Shown here: one piece after another, positions 48,530 through 54,964 of the stretch | How the letters are laid out: each line of letters starts with the position of its first letter | Numbering within the stretch: position 1 is the stretch's first letter | From: Rattus norvegicus | Lineage: Eukaryota; Chordata; Mammalia; Rodentia; Muridae | Direction: 5' to 3' | NCBI RefSeq assembly: GCF_036323735.1 | Contig: NC_086024.1 | Coordinates: 135,621,053 to 135,685,052, forward strand | DNA: 64,000 nucleotides | The notes under the pieces: model-generated | Seen by the model: only the letters and a program-made list of their open reading frames with translations | The model's database searches: none | What the model was told of the DNA's origin: nothing | Position numbers and translations under genes: made by a program

Positions 48530-51500
48530 ACAGGAGGAAACTGAATGCAAAGCCTAATGTTTTACGTTTATATCTAGGTAAGAATAAAGGCAACTTTAAT
48601 CTTGTTCCTTACCCTTTTCTATGTTTAATGTTCACAATGAACAGATTTATGTCAAATGTATGTAAAGATATGTATTTCAAGACCTTTAAGAAATCAAGGA
48701 ACCGGGCTGGAGAGATGGCTCAGCGGTTAAGAGCTCCCCACTGCTCTTCCAGAGGTCCTGAGTTCAATTCCCAGCAACCACATGGTGGCTCACAACCATC
48801 TATAATCAGGTCTGGTGCCCTCTTCTGGTGTATCTGAAGACAGCTACAGTGTACTTATATATAATAAATAAATCTTTAAAAAAAAAAAAAAAAAAAAAAA
48901 GAAATCAAGGAACCTCCTGACTAAGCACCAACAGAAAATAAACTCAAAACGAAGCTTCTTAAAGATGAGGTCAATGTGCAAAGGCCATGTGTGGCAGCTA
49001 TGCAGGCGTGTTCACCTCAAGAGGAGGGCAGATCTGACACAATAAATTCCAAAGTGCATCTCATCACAACTCAAGTAAGCAGGCTTACTTTGAACACGAA
49101 AAAAGTACTAAGTCGACTGTGAACTTTAAAATAGTTACGTACTGGGCTGGAGAGATGGCTCAGTGGTTAAGAGCACTGACCTCGGGCTGGAGAGGTGGCC
49201 CAGAGGTTAAGAGCACTGACTGTTCTTCCCGGGGTCCTGAGTTCAAATCCCAGCAACCACATGGTGGCTCACAACCATCTGTAATGAGATCCGACGCCCT
49301 CTTCTGGTGTGTCTGAAGACAGCGACAGTGTACTCATATACACTAAATAAATAATATTAAAAACAAACAAACCACAAACTGAGTGAGGCGGTGAGGCACC
49401 CTAGCTGGCTCCAGACCACTGAACGAGCAACACATTGAACTGGATCCCCTACTGATGGCTGGGGCAAATAAAGAGTCACTTGTTTCTCATTTGTTTCTCC
49501 CTGGCTCTGCTGGCAGCTATGAAGCCTGGAGTATAATACAAGAATGACAGGCAGGAGGGGGAAAAGCAGAAGTCCTGTGGTGGCCTGCTTCACAGATCTT
49601 CAGTTACCCAAAAAGCATGGACTGCCCAGAAAAAGGCACAAGGATGGGCTGGGAGGAGGGGACAGAGTCATGCTATTTGTAATAAAAGTCCCATCCCACA
49701 CTAATAGGAAAAACACTAGAGTCAAGGACAGAGAGAAGTAGACCGTGGAAAATAGTCCGTTTGCACTAATTAAAATTCTAATCATTCCTGTTAAATCAAA
49801 TCTGTGTCTGTGGAATTTGAACCTATTAACACTTGAAAAGTAGAGGTCGAATTTGCTTCTGTGGAACCTGTGGTGTGCAGGTGTGAACACTTTGTGGAAC
49901 CTGTGGTGTGCAGGTGTGACTTTCCTGTCTTTCCTGTGTGGTAGGTAGGTCAGTGACCCAGCTCCACAGTAGGTGAGAAGGCCTGAAGGATGTTAACTGT
50001 TGATAGAGCTGAATTTGCAGGAAAGGGGAAGTCCATCCATTTGGATCTCTTTAGGAGAGTAAGTGTTTCAAACTACACTATGAAAACCAGCCCGGGCCTT
50101 TCAACAGAGCGCTATACCGTATTAATTACTTCCTACAGTGAGCAACTGTGACCTGAATTACCAAACATGGGGCGGGGGTGGGGGCATACAGAATTATTCA
50201 AAAGCTGACAACCATTTACACTTAAACCACATCCACTAACCCAGGCAATCTACTAGAAATGTATGCCACTGCAAACCTGTAGCACCCATGAAAATGTATG
50301 TTACAAATATGTACACACACAGAAAACCGGAACACTGTAAGAATGCAAAACAGGGCCAGCTGTGTCGGATATGGCGGCTCCTGGAACCAGCTGAAAATGT
50401 ACTGGTTAGATTTACTGCAAAGCCAGTACTGCTCTCATTTTTGTTTCATATGCTGATATTAGTGAATCTGTTTATAAACACAGAAGGTGATGTGCACACG
50501 AGGATGAGATGGAGGACTTGAGCACTCTGCAGCCTGGATGAAAACACTGACATTTAGGACAGATGACCTTAACTTCACTGCAGCGCTAGCGAACCCTGGC
50601 CTCACTGCAGTGATAGCGAATGTTCTATACATTGCCCTGAGCAGGCAGTCTGTTACTGCCATCCCAGCTGATCTTTTCAGAGTACATGGACTAAACATTC
50701 TCTTCTTTAAAAAAAAATCGCTGATAGGACAGCAAATTATTTTCATTCTTCAGTATGTATAATTCTGCTTTTGCTTTTGTAGGTATGACTAAATAATCTA
50801 TTAAAAAGTTCAGTGGGGTTGGGAATTTAGCTCAGTGGTAGAGCGCTTGCCTAGGAAGCGCAAGGCCCTGGGTTCGGTCCCCTGCTCCGAAAAAAAAGAA
50901 AAAAATAAAATAAAAAAATAAAAATAAAAAGTTCAGTGGCTGGAGAGATGGCTCAGTAGTTAATATCACTGACTGCTCTTCCAGAGGTCCTGAGTTCAAA
51001 TCCCAGCAACCACATGGTGGCTCACAACCATCTTTAATGGAATCCGATGCCTTCTTCTGATGTGTCTGAAGACAGCTACAGTGTACAGTATACAGTAAAC
51101 ATATGACAAATAATTTAAAAAAAGAATAATCTTTTAAAAAAGAAAAGTTCAGACAGGCTTGGGGAGAGGGTGCACACCTTTAATCCCAGCACTTGTGAGT
51201 TGGAGGGCAGCCTGGTCTACACAGTGAACTCCAGAGCAACTGGGATTACACAGAGAAACCCTGTCTCAAAAAAACTAAAAACCAAAACAAGGGGCTGGGG
51301 ATTTAGCTCAGTGGTAGAGCGCTTACCTAGGAAGCGCAAGGCCCTGGGTTCGGTCCCCAGCTCCGAAAAAAAGAACCAAAAAAAAAACAAAAAAAAACAA
51401 AAAAAAAAAAAAAACAAAACAAAACAAAACAAAAAAGCAGTCCAGAGAGGAAAAAGTGAGGATTCTGCTTAGATCCAATAAGGACCAATATTTTCAAGTA

Positions 51501-54500
51501 AGGATCAGATGTGTTCATTCTCCCCTCTCTCATGTTGCTATCTTCCATCCACTGGGCCAGCCAGGCATTCGTTCCCAGTCTGCATGCCAGACACACCATC
51601 TCACCTGATCCCTCAACAATCCTGAGAGGGTTGTTCCCATCCCTGAGATGTCACACCTGCTTACAGCTGAGAGCGGAGGGGGAGAGAGATGACAGGTAAG
51701 GGCCTCTGTTGTTCCTGTGGAGGACCCTGGTTGGAGTCCTAGCACAGTGGAGTGATTTATTCCAAGATGGAAACCAGACCCATGAAGAAAACCAGCATAA
51801 GAAAGGTGACTAATGAGACTGTGTGTCCCTCTGCCCAGCTCCATGCCTGGCTGCAGCGCCTGCCCAGCTCCGTGCATGGTTCCAGAGCCTGCCCAGCTCC
51901 GTGCATGGTTCCAGAGCCTGCCCAGCTCCGTGCATGTTTCCAGAGCCTGCCCAGCTCCGTGCATGGTTCCAGAGCCTGCCCAGCTCTGTGCATGGTTCCA
52001 GAGCCTGCCCAGCTCTGTGCATGTTTCCAGAGCCTGCCCAGCTCCGTGCATGGTTCCAGAGCCTGCCCAGCTCCGTGCATGGTTCCAGAGCCTGCCCAGC
52101 TCTGTGCATGGTTCCAGAGCCTGCCCAGCTCCGTGCATGGTTCCAGAGCCTGCCCAGCTCTGTGCATGTTTCCAGAGCCTGCCCAGCTCCGTGCATGGTT
52201 CCAGAGCCTGCCCAGCTCCGTGCATGGTTCCAGAGCCTGCCCAGCTCCGTGCATGGTTCCAGAGCCTGCCCAGCTCCGTGCATGGTTCCAGAGCCTGCCC
52301 AGCTCCGTGCATGGTTCCAGAGCCTGCCCAGCTCTGTGCATGGTTCCAGAGCCTGCCCAGCTCTGTGCATGGTTCCAGTGCCTGCCCACCTCCAGAGCAC
52401 ATGCTCTGACTTCATCCTGGAACACTTACTACTCACTCTGCAAATGATGCACAAGACAAAGGAGGAGGGCAGGAAAACTGCCTAAACATGGGTGCCACCA
52501 AAAATTTGGCCACAAATAAAAGGTTCTGGGGGGCCTAGGGTGGTGGAGGCACAGGCCTTTAATTCCAGCCCCTGAGAGGCTGAGGCAGGCTCAACTCTGA
52601 GTTTGAGGCAGCCTGGTCTACAGAGTGGGTTTCAGGACAATCTGAGCTACATAGAGATAAATGTCAAAAACAAACAAACAAACAAACAAAAACAAAAACA
52701 AAAACAGATTTAAGGTTTCTGAACACACAATGACCACAGATAAACCTGAGGTATTTCTGCACACCCAGCCCTGTTACATTGTACTGCTTCACTAGCCTTG
52801 TGTGAACATACATGTACACCAGCTCAGTGAATGCCACCATAACGCCTAGTGCCAGTGACTGCCTCCTCAGCCCCTTGTGTGTTTATTGTGTTTACCTTGT
52901 ATGTTCTGATTACTGTGCCCTTACTGAGCTTACTAAAATTTCTGTTCCTACAGGATATAATGGATTGGTTACAGGAAACACAGACTTTCACTATTTTTCT
53001 ACCATCATTTCTCTGCATATTTTTAGACTGGCTTGCATTAGATCCTAGGAATTAGAAGGTCTAACTGCTGTTTGAGTAACTGACTTGAGTTTCACTTAAA
53101 AAAAAAAATGTTATCCAGGCAATGGCAGTGCACACCTTTAATCCCAGCACTCAAGAAGCAGAGGCACACAGACATCTATGGGTTCTAAGCCAGCCTGGAC
53201 TACAGAGCTAGTTCCAGGGCAGCCAGGGCTACACAGAGAAACCCTGTCTTGAAAAACCAAAATAAAATAATTAAGGACAGCTGGAGGGATGGCTCAACGT
53301 TTAAGAGCACTTGTTGCTCTTACAGAGGACAGGATTTGGTCCCGGACCATGGTGGTCCACGAATGACTGTGACTTCAGTCCTAAAGGATCCCTGTTCTGG
53401 CCCTGTATCCACATGTATCCTACATGTAGGTACTGCATCCACATGCTACACAAGCATACCTGCAAGCAAACACACACACCACACACACACACATATAATA
53501 GGTATATATTAAAAATTTTTAATTAATATTAGCATATAAATTTGCATTTTATGATATATCTGGCTTTAAACTTTTCTTAAAGATTTACTTATTTATTATA
53601 TATAAGCATACTATAGTTGTCTTCAGACACACCAGAAGAGGGCATCGGATCCCATTACAGATGGTTGTGAGCCACCATGTGGTTGCTGACAGGACCTCTG
53701 CCTCTGAGCGCTGGGAATGAATGTGCCCGTCACTCCCCTCAAGGCCACATTAACCTTTCTTAAAGAGAGGGACACAATAACACAAGACTAAAGGGTTGGG
53801 GGCTAGAGAGATGGCTCAGTGGCTGAGAGCACCGACTGCTTCCAGAGGGTCAAATCCCAGCAACCATATGGTGGCTCACAACCATCAGTAATGAGATCTG
53901 ATGCCCTCTTCTGGTGTGTCTAAAGACAGTGACAGTGTAATCATATACATAAAATAAATCAAAAGACTAAAGGGTGAATGAGATGACTCATTTTAAAAAT
54001 GTTATGTAATTTATGGTACATAGGAATTACTGCACAGCAATTAAAATGTAGTGTAAATTTAACATTATGGCTACAGCGAACACAATCTAAAATCTTCACG
54101 GCAAGAGACTGCACTTCTGCCTACAACTATAGAAGGCAATCAGAACCGTGTAGGTAGGAAAATCAAACAGCTGTCCCAACACATCCGACTTGTTTGGTAG
54201 TCGCACTTGGATTCCAGGTTACCCACAAACCCGGCACGGAAATAAGTCCGTTTTTTCAGTCCTTCTGTTTTCTAGAAAGACTGCCTCATCTCCCAACTTC
54301 TAAGCAACTGTTTTAAATTCCGCCGGTAGGCTGCTTTCAAAAACACAACTGCTTGACTCAAAAAGTAAGATACATGGCCCAGCTTCCCTCTCGAACGCGT
54401 TTAAGTTGCTGTACCTAAGGGGCAGCGCTCAGAGCCGACAGCCAATGTTTGAGAATTTTAGGTTTCAATCCAACGAACAAATGAACGAACGAACAAATGA

Positions 54501-54644
54501 GTGAATGAATGAAACGACACTCAACTCCTCAAACTCCAGCATAACCGGTTGCCTTGTCCCGGGATACCCCGGCCGGCCTCAGGCGGCGCCGACCCACAGG
54601 CCCCGGGAACCCTCAGCCCTTTCCCGGCCCCACTCACTCTTCAT
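24211..54644 (-). CDS. Mok: Mok, complete 12-exon gene for an RCK-family MAP-kinase-like kinase
   Basis: MOK (RAGE-1) is a Ser/Thr kinase of the MAK/CILK1/MOK family, linked to primary cilium length control (family knowledge). Joining twelve exons (54638-54644, 46129-46243, 40947-41036, 39354-39424, 30916-30994, 30755-30803, 29568-29746, 27840-27941, 26702-26875, 26021-26135, 24374-24571, 24211-24291) gives 1260 nt, or 419 codons plus stop, with no frame break; human MOK is also 419 residues. By count: glycine loop G11-E-G13, catalytic K33, alpha-C E50, HRD 126-128, DFG 145-147, activation TEY 159-161, APE 169-171. The kinase domain ends near residue 287, followed by a basic, Ser-rich tail ending KGGEY. 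All introns are GT-AG; the smallest are 82 and 112 bp. Intact and probably functional. The promoter is the CpG island at 54.5-54.97 kb. Confidence 0.97.
24374..24571 (-). CDS. Mok: Mok exon 11 (C-terminal tail)
   Basis: 198 nt encoding QPLRQEEGRARRQGPTSL, then TELPKLRLSGMTKLSSCSS, then ...VPVLRPLKCAVVNKK. The acceptor is CTCTAG with CAG directly behind it (a NAGNAG site), so the first Gln may be included or skipped. Donor AGAAG|GTAGTA, then an intron of only 82 bp. Confidence 0.93.
24797..24932 (-). mobile_element. B1 SINE
   Basis: TTGAGATAAGGCCTCACCAG, CTGGCTTGAAACTCACCATG, GAGATTAAAGGCATGTCCC; Mok intron 10. Confidence 0.85.
26021..26135 (-). CDS. Mok: Mok exon 10 (C-terminal tail)
   Basis: 115 nt encoding AAETQTLAKHRRAFYPKYS, then MVPESSSHNWSFSKEGRKQ, a divergent basic/Ser-rich tail. 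Acceptor TCCCTGTAG, donor AGCAG|GTATGA, ending in phase 0. Confidence 0.93.
26702..26875 (-). CDS. Mok: Mok exon 9 (end of kinase domain)
   Basis: 174 nt encoding SRAMSFDFPFKKGSGIP, then LLTTNLTPQCLSLLHAMVAY, then DPDERIAAHQALQHPYFQVQ(R). It ends the kinase fold (the DPDERI-A--AL-HPYF signature). Acceptor CAATACAG, donor CAGAG|GTAGGA, ending in phase 2. Confidence 0.97.
26992..27100 (+). mobile_element. B1 SINE (diverged)
   Basis: GGCTGGGCATAGTGGGACAA, AAGGCCAGCCTAGGCTACAC; Mok intron 8. Confidence 0.75.
27840..27941 (-). CDS. Mok: Mok exon 8 (kinase C-lobe)
   Basis: 102 nt encoding (S)LQPLFPGVNELDQISKIHD, then VIGTPCQKTLTKFK(Q). LFPG-NELDQ-KIH--IGTP is the CMGC-kinase segment after the DLWSAGC motif. 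Acceptor CCCTTGCAG, donor AACA|GTAAGT, phase 2 to phase 2. Confidence 0.97.
28105..28332 (-). mobile_element. B3-type SINE
   Basis: TGGTTGTGAGCCACCATGCA, CTGAACTCAGGACCTCTGGG, ending CACCTCTCCAGTCCCC; followed by a B1 fragment to about 28425. Mok intron 7. Confidence 0.85.
29058..29164 (+). mobile_element. ID element with perfect 16-bp target duplication
   Basis: GGGTTGGGGATTTGGCTCAG through CCCCAGCTCTG and a GAAA-rich tail. AGAAAAGTCCAATTAT occurs at 29042-29057 and 29165-29180 without a difference, implying a recent insertion. Mok intron 7. Confidence 0.98.
29568..29746 (-). CDS. Mok: Mok exon 7 (DFG, TEY activation loop, APE)
   Basis: 179 nt beginning QDVLKLGDFGSCRSVYSKQ. It carries DFG, the dual-phosphorylation motif TEY (159-161), STRWYRAPE and KMDLWSAGCVFYEIA. 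The TEY motif and the sequence around it identify MOK. Acceptor CCTTTGCAG, donor GCCAG|GTAGAG, ending in phase 2. Confidence 0.98.
30468..30668 (+). mobile_element. B3-type SINE
   Basis: GGAGTGACGGCTCAGTGTTT head, AGTTCCCAGCACCCACAC, AAAATAAAATAC tail. Mok intron 6. Confidence 0.75.
30755..30803 (-). CDS. Mok: Mok exon 6 (catalytic loop HRD)
   Basis: 49 nt encoding (R)NGIFHRDVKPENILVK. It carries the catalytic Asp (D128), Lys130 and Asn133. Acceptor CAATGCAG, donor AAAG|GTAAAA, ending in phase 0. Confidence 0.97.
30916..30994 (-). CDS. Mok: Mok exon 5 (alpha-D/alpha-E region)
   Basis: 79 nt encoding (G)RRHPLSEKKIMHYMYQLC and KSLDHMH(R). Acceptor TTGCGCAG, donor CACAG|GTAGCT, ending in phase 2. 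It is separated from exon 6 by only 112 bp and from exon 4 by 8.4 kb. Intron retention would hit an in-frame TAG at once. Confidence 0.96.
31380..31550 (-). mobile_element. Old B3-type SINE
   Basis: GGAATTGGACTCAGGTTGCG and GAACTCGGGTCCTCTGGAGG suggest inverted, diverged B2/B3 bodies. Confidence 0.45.
31796..32245 (+). mobile_element. Cluster of B1 SINEs
   Basis: A full B1 (GTGGTGGTACACACCTTTAG ... GAGAAACCCTGTCC) to about 31945, then two partial B1 bodies (AGGGCCAGCCTGGGCTACAC at 32028; GTTCAAGGCCAGCCTACACT at 32187). Confidence 0.8.
32297..32485 (+). mobile_element. B2 SINE
   Basis: Full-length B2 with AAATAAATCTTTAAAAAA tail; flanks GATCTCCATGTACA and GACCTCCAAGTACA are a diverged target duplication. 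Confidence 0.95.
32580..32990 (+). mobile_element. Two B3-type SINEs
   Basis: GGGCCGGAGAGATGGTCAGC to a CA-rich, AAATAAAATAC end near 32785; then TGACACTGCTTAGTGGTTAA to about 32990. Confidence 0.75.
33103..33213. repeat. (CA)n microsatellite
   Basis: Two CA tracts broken by a CG/TG-containing interruption; about 110 bases. Confidence 0.97.
33640..33765 (-). mobile_element. B1 SINE
   Basis: TTTTTGAGACAGGGTCTCTC, GTTTAAAGGCTTAGGCCATC; inverted. A B3-like piece follows to about 33930. Confidence 0.85.
35384..35610. repeat. Long interrupted TG repeat
   Basis: About 225 bases of GT with TTAT, TTTG and TTCTG interruptions, ending in 15-16 pure GT units. Creates Cys/Val-rich false ORFs in all three forward frames. 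Confidence 0.97.
36327..36555 (+). mobile_element. B3-type SINE ending in a CA repeat
   Basis: AGGCTGGAGAGACAGCGCAG, CAGATGCCCTCTTCTGACC, then (CA)n from 36497 to 36555. A minus-strand B1 follows (about 36600-36728). Confidence 0.85.
38247..38408 (+). mobile_element. B2 SINE (internally deleted)
   Basis: GGGCTGGAGAGATGGCTCAG, then a short loss after TTCAATTCCC, then CTGATGCCCTCTTCTGGC. Confidence 0.9.
38760..39075 (+). mobile_element. B1 SINE followed by a purine (GA/GGGA)n tract
   Basis: GTGGTGGCACATGTCTTTAA ... GAGAAACCCCATCTTG, then about 170 bases of almost pure A/G (38900-39070). Confidence 0.92.
39354..39424 (-). CDS. Mok: Mok exon 4 (hinge region)
   Basis: 71 nt encoding DRKSGSLALICELMDMNIYE and LIR(G), the hinge with the acidic ELMD stretch typical of RCK/MAK kinases. 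Acceptor CTCCTGCAG, donor CGAG|GTAGGTGAG, ending in phase 1. A second GT (GTAG|GTGAGT) follows 4 nt later and would shift the frame. Confidence 0.96.
39425..40946 (-). other. Mok: Mok intron 3
   Basis: 1.5 kb. One minus-strand B1 at about 39795-39957; the rest appears unique. No exon recognised. Confidence 0.85.
39795..39957 (-). mobile_element. B1 SINE
   Basis: GAGACAGGGTCTCTCCACAG, TGGAACTCACTGTCTACATC, inverted; Mok intron 3. Confidence 0.9.
40947..41036 (-). CDS. Mok: Mok exon 3 (alpha-C helix region)
   Basis: 90 nt encoding IEQVNNLREIQALRRLNPH through LHEVV(F). It supplies the alpha-C glutamate (E50 of REIQ). Acceptor CATCATAG, donor TTTT|GTAAGT, phase 2 to phase 2. Confidence 0.96.
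41695..41798 (-). mobile_element. ID element
   Basis: Inverted full ID between GAAAAGATTTATTTA (41680) and GAAAAGATTTATTTT (41799). Confidence 0.97.
41814..42015 (+). mobile_element. B2 SINE
   Basis: GGGGCTGGAGAGATGGCTCA ... long A tail; starts directly after the GAAAAGATTTATTTT copy left by the neighbouring ID. Confidence 0.97.
42027..42121 (-). mobile_element. ID element
   Basis: Inverted ID (CAGAGCTGGGGACCGAACCC) with a GCTCTCTACC duplication inside its A-box side; ends before GAAAAGATTTATTA (42123). Confidence 0.95.
42549..42737 (-). mobile_element. B2 SINE
   Basis: AAGATTTATTTATTATGTAT ... CATCTCTCCAGCCCCC; TGACTAACTT on both sides (42542 and about 42743). Confidence 0.96.
43341..43522 (+). 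mobile_element. B2 SINE
   Basis: GACTGGAGAGATGGCTCAGC ... ; ACACACCTTC appears on both sides (about 43329 and 43525). A (GT)n tract follows at 43605-43640. Confidence 0.96.
44133..44280 (+). mobile_element. B1 SINE
   Basis: GCCAGGTATGGTGGTGCACA, GAGGCAGAGGCAGGCGGATC, AGACCCTGTCTTGACAC. Confidence 0.92.
44590..45470 (+). mobile_element. Three B3-type SINEs
   Basis: Bodies at about 44590-44735, 44738-44965 (GGGGCTGGAAAAACAGCTGT head) and 45246-45460 (GACCTGGAGAGATATCTTAG head), each ending in an A-rich CA/ATAA tail. Confidence 0.75.
45482..45572 (+). mobile_element. ID element
   Basis: GGGGTTGGGGATTTAGCTCA ... CCCCAGCTCCGG plus 15 A; no clear target duplication seen. Confidence 0.97.
45969..46128. 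repeat. Five perfect 32-bp tandem repeats abutting the Mok exon 2 donor
   Basis: Copies at 45969-46000, 46001-46032, 46033-46064, 46065-46096 and 46097-46128 are identical. The array ends exactly at the exon 2/intron 2 boundary. On the Mok strand every copy starts with GTATGTGCCCGGGCA and ends with GAGCAG, so each internal junction forms CAG|GTATGT. The unit contains the palindrome TGCCCGGGCA. Confidence 0.95.
46129..46243 (-). CDS. Mok: Mok exon 2 (glycine loop and catalytic lysine)
   Basis: 115 nt encoding NYKAIGKIGEGTFSEV through YYACKQMKQHFE(S). It holds the nucleotide-binding loop and the beta-3 lysine (K33). Acceptor CCTATAG, donor AAAG|GTATGTGC, ending in phase 2. The intron side of the donor is the first of five perfect 32-bp tandem repeats. 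Confidence 0.96.
47327..47519 (+). mobile_element. B2 SINE
   Basis: Flanked by CAAGATGTGTGCCATC (47310) and CAAGATGTGCACCATC (47520). A minus-strand B1 follows at about 47590-47727. Confidence 0.96.
48176..48352 (-). mobile_element. B2 SINE
   Basis: GAAGATTTATTTATTCTATA ... CATCTCTCCAGCCCC; near-repeat TCTCCTAA / TATCCTAA on the two sides. Confidence 0.95.
48477..48526. repeat. (CA)n microsatellite
   Basis: About 24 CA units. Confidence 0.97.
48704..48898 (+). mobile_element. B2 SINE with perfect 16-bp target duplication
   Basis: AAGAAATCAAGGAACC at 48688-48703 and 48899-48914; young copy. Confidence 0.97.
49143..49362 (+). mobile_element. B2 SINE with a duplicated head
   Basis: A 42-base B2 head (GGGCTGGAGAGATGGCTCAG ... 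GCACTGACCTC) directly precedes a full B2 that starts GGGCTGGAGAGGTGGCCCAG. Confidence 0.93.
49862..49919. repeat. 33-bp tandem duplication
   Basis: GTGGAACCTGTGGTGTGCAG-GTGTGA occurs twice, 33 bases apart. Confidence 0.85.
50817..50925 (+). mobile_element. ID element
   Basis: Between AAAAAGTTCAGTGG at 50803-50816 and 50926-50939; the right copy contains the start of the next B2. Confidence 0.97.
50938..51142 (+). mobile_element. B2 SINE
   Basis: GGCTGGAGAGATGGCTCAGT ... ; AAAAGTTCAG before (50927) and after (51143-51152). Confidence 0.96.
51153..51437 (+). mobile_element. B1 SINE with an ID element in its tail
   Basis: B1 (GTGCACACCTTTAATCCCAG ... AACCCTGTCTCAAAA) to about 51290, then a full ID (GGGGCTGGGGATTTAGCTCA) with a long AACAAA-rich tail. 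Confidence 0.95.
51859..52380. repeat. Minisatellite, 18 copies of a 29-bp unit
   Basis: Unit begins CCTGCCCAGCTCCGTGCATG and ends GTTCCAGAG. 522 bases = 18 x 29 without indels, plus one degenerate copy before it (about 51830-51858). Copies differ only at two sites (CTCCG/CTCTG and CATGG/CATGT). Because 29 is not a multiple of 3 and the unit has no stop in any frame, long ORFs exist on both strands; they are not genes. Confidence 0.97.
52533..52710 (+). mobile_element. B1 SINE
   Basis: GGTGGTGGAGGCACAGGCCT, GGCAGCCTGGTCTACAGAGT; ends in (CAAA)n. Confidence 0.88.
53112..53270 (+). mobile_element. B1 SINE
   Basis: GCAGTGCACACCTTTAATCC ... CAGAGAAACCCTGTCTTG. Confidence 0.93.
53278..53495 (+). 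mobile_element. B3-type SINE
   Basis: AGCTGGAGGGATGGCTCAAC head; body diverged; CA-rich end. Confidence 0.75.
53573..53700 (-). mobile_element. Truncated B2 SINE
   Basis: AAAGATTTACTTATTTATTA, CCAGAAGAGGGCATCGGATC, GAGCCACCATGTGGTTGCTG, then broken off. Confidence 0.9.
53800..53959 (+). mobile_element. B2 SINE
   Basis: Between two AAGACTAAAGGGT copies (about 53785 and 53962). Confidence 0.95.
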
Positions 54645-54810
54645 CCTGAACGCGGATGACGCCGTCAGCCCCTGGTCGCCCCGGGCCGAAAAGAAAAGAG
54701 GAGACTGTGGTAAAGGCCTTCTCCTTTCCAGAGGTGGCTTCCGGCTCGAGGACCTTCGCAGTGGTCCCTGGCTGGGGAGCGTTAGGATCCAGCCGCCATA
54801 TTGTATTCCT
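54638..54810 (-). CDS. Mok: Mok exon 1 (5' UTR plus first 7 coding bases)
   Basis: Reverse strand reads CAGG-ATG-AAG-A followed by the donor GTGAGTG. The ATG is at 54644-54642 with A at -3. The split codon A|AC gives Asn3 with exon 2, matching MKNYKAIGKIGEG. The 5' limit is inferred from the YY1/X-box cluster; the transcription start is not known. A five-codon upstream ORF (MAAGS) lies at 54799-54782. Confidence 0.85.
54792..54802 (-). promoter_or_regulatory. Mok: YY1 site, probably near the Mok start site
   Basis: Minus strand AATATGGCGGC matches the YY1 consensus AANATGGCGGC in the sense orientation, which in many housekeeping promoters lies just inside the transcript. It includes the ATG of a five-codon upstream ORF. 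Confidence 0.55.
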
Positions 54811-54824
54811 GTCGCCCTGGCAAC
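54811..54824. promoter_or_regulatory. RFX X-box
   Basis: GTCGCCCTGGCAAC fits the X-box consensus GTNRCC-N(0-3)-RGYAAC exactly, 167 bp before the Mok ATG. RFX factors drive ciliary genes through such sites. Confidence 0.7.
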
Positions 54825-54917
54825 CGCCAGACCCTTAGGAGGGAGGGGTTTTCCTGAGACAGGCGTGTACGCATGCTCCAAGTGGGGTTGGGAGGCTGAA
54901 GAGAAGCTCCGCTGTTC

Positions 54918-54929
54918 ACGCATGCGCAG
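54918..54929. promoter_or_regulatory. NRF1-like site
   Basis: CACGCATGCGCA contains the NRF1 palindromic core GCATGCGC in the upstream part of the island. Confidence 0.5.
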
Positions 54930-54951
54930 TGCGGTCTGCCGCCTCGGTTTG

Positions 54952-54964
54952 GTCGCTAAGTAAC
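54952..54964. promoter_or_regulatory. Second X-box-like site
   Basis: GTCGCTAAGTAAC: a perfect right half (AGTAAC) and one mismatch in the left half (GTCGCT). It lies at the outer edge of the CpG island. Confidence 0.4.

Larger units (their letters stand above)
46244..54637 (-). other. Mok: Mok intron 1
   Basis: 8.4 kb. It holds many SINEs, the 29-bp minisatellite at 51.86-52.38 kb, CA repeats and a short GAAC/GAAT-type repeat (about 54472-54515). No further exon was recognised. Confidence 0.85.

Noticed and set aside
51530..52485. Large repetitive ORFs (up to 290 codons) on both strands
   Set aside because: They are the 29-bp minisatellite read in six frames; no start or splice context and no known domain.
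54505..54963. 152-codon forward ORF opposite Mok exon 1
   Set aside because: An open frame favoured by GC-rich CpG island sequence; it is antisense to the confirmed Mok exon 1 and resembles no known protein.
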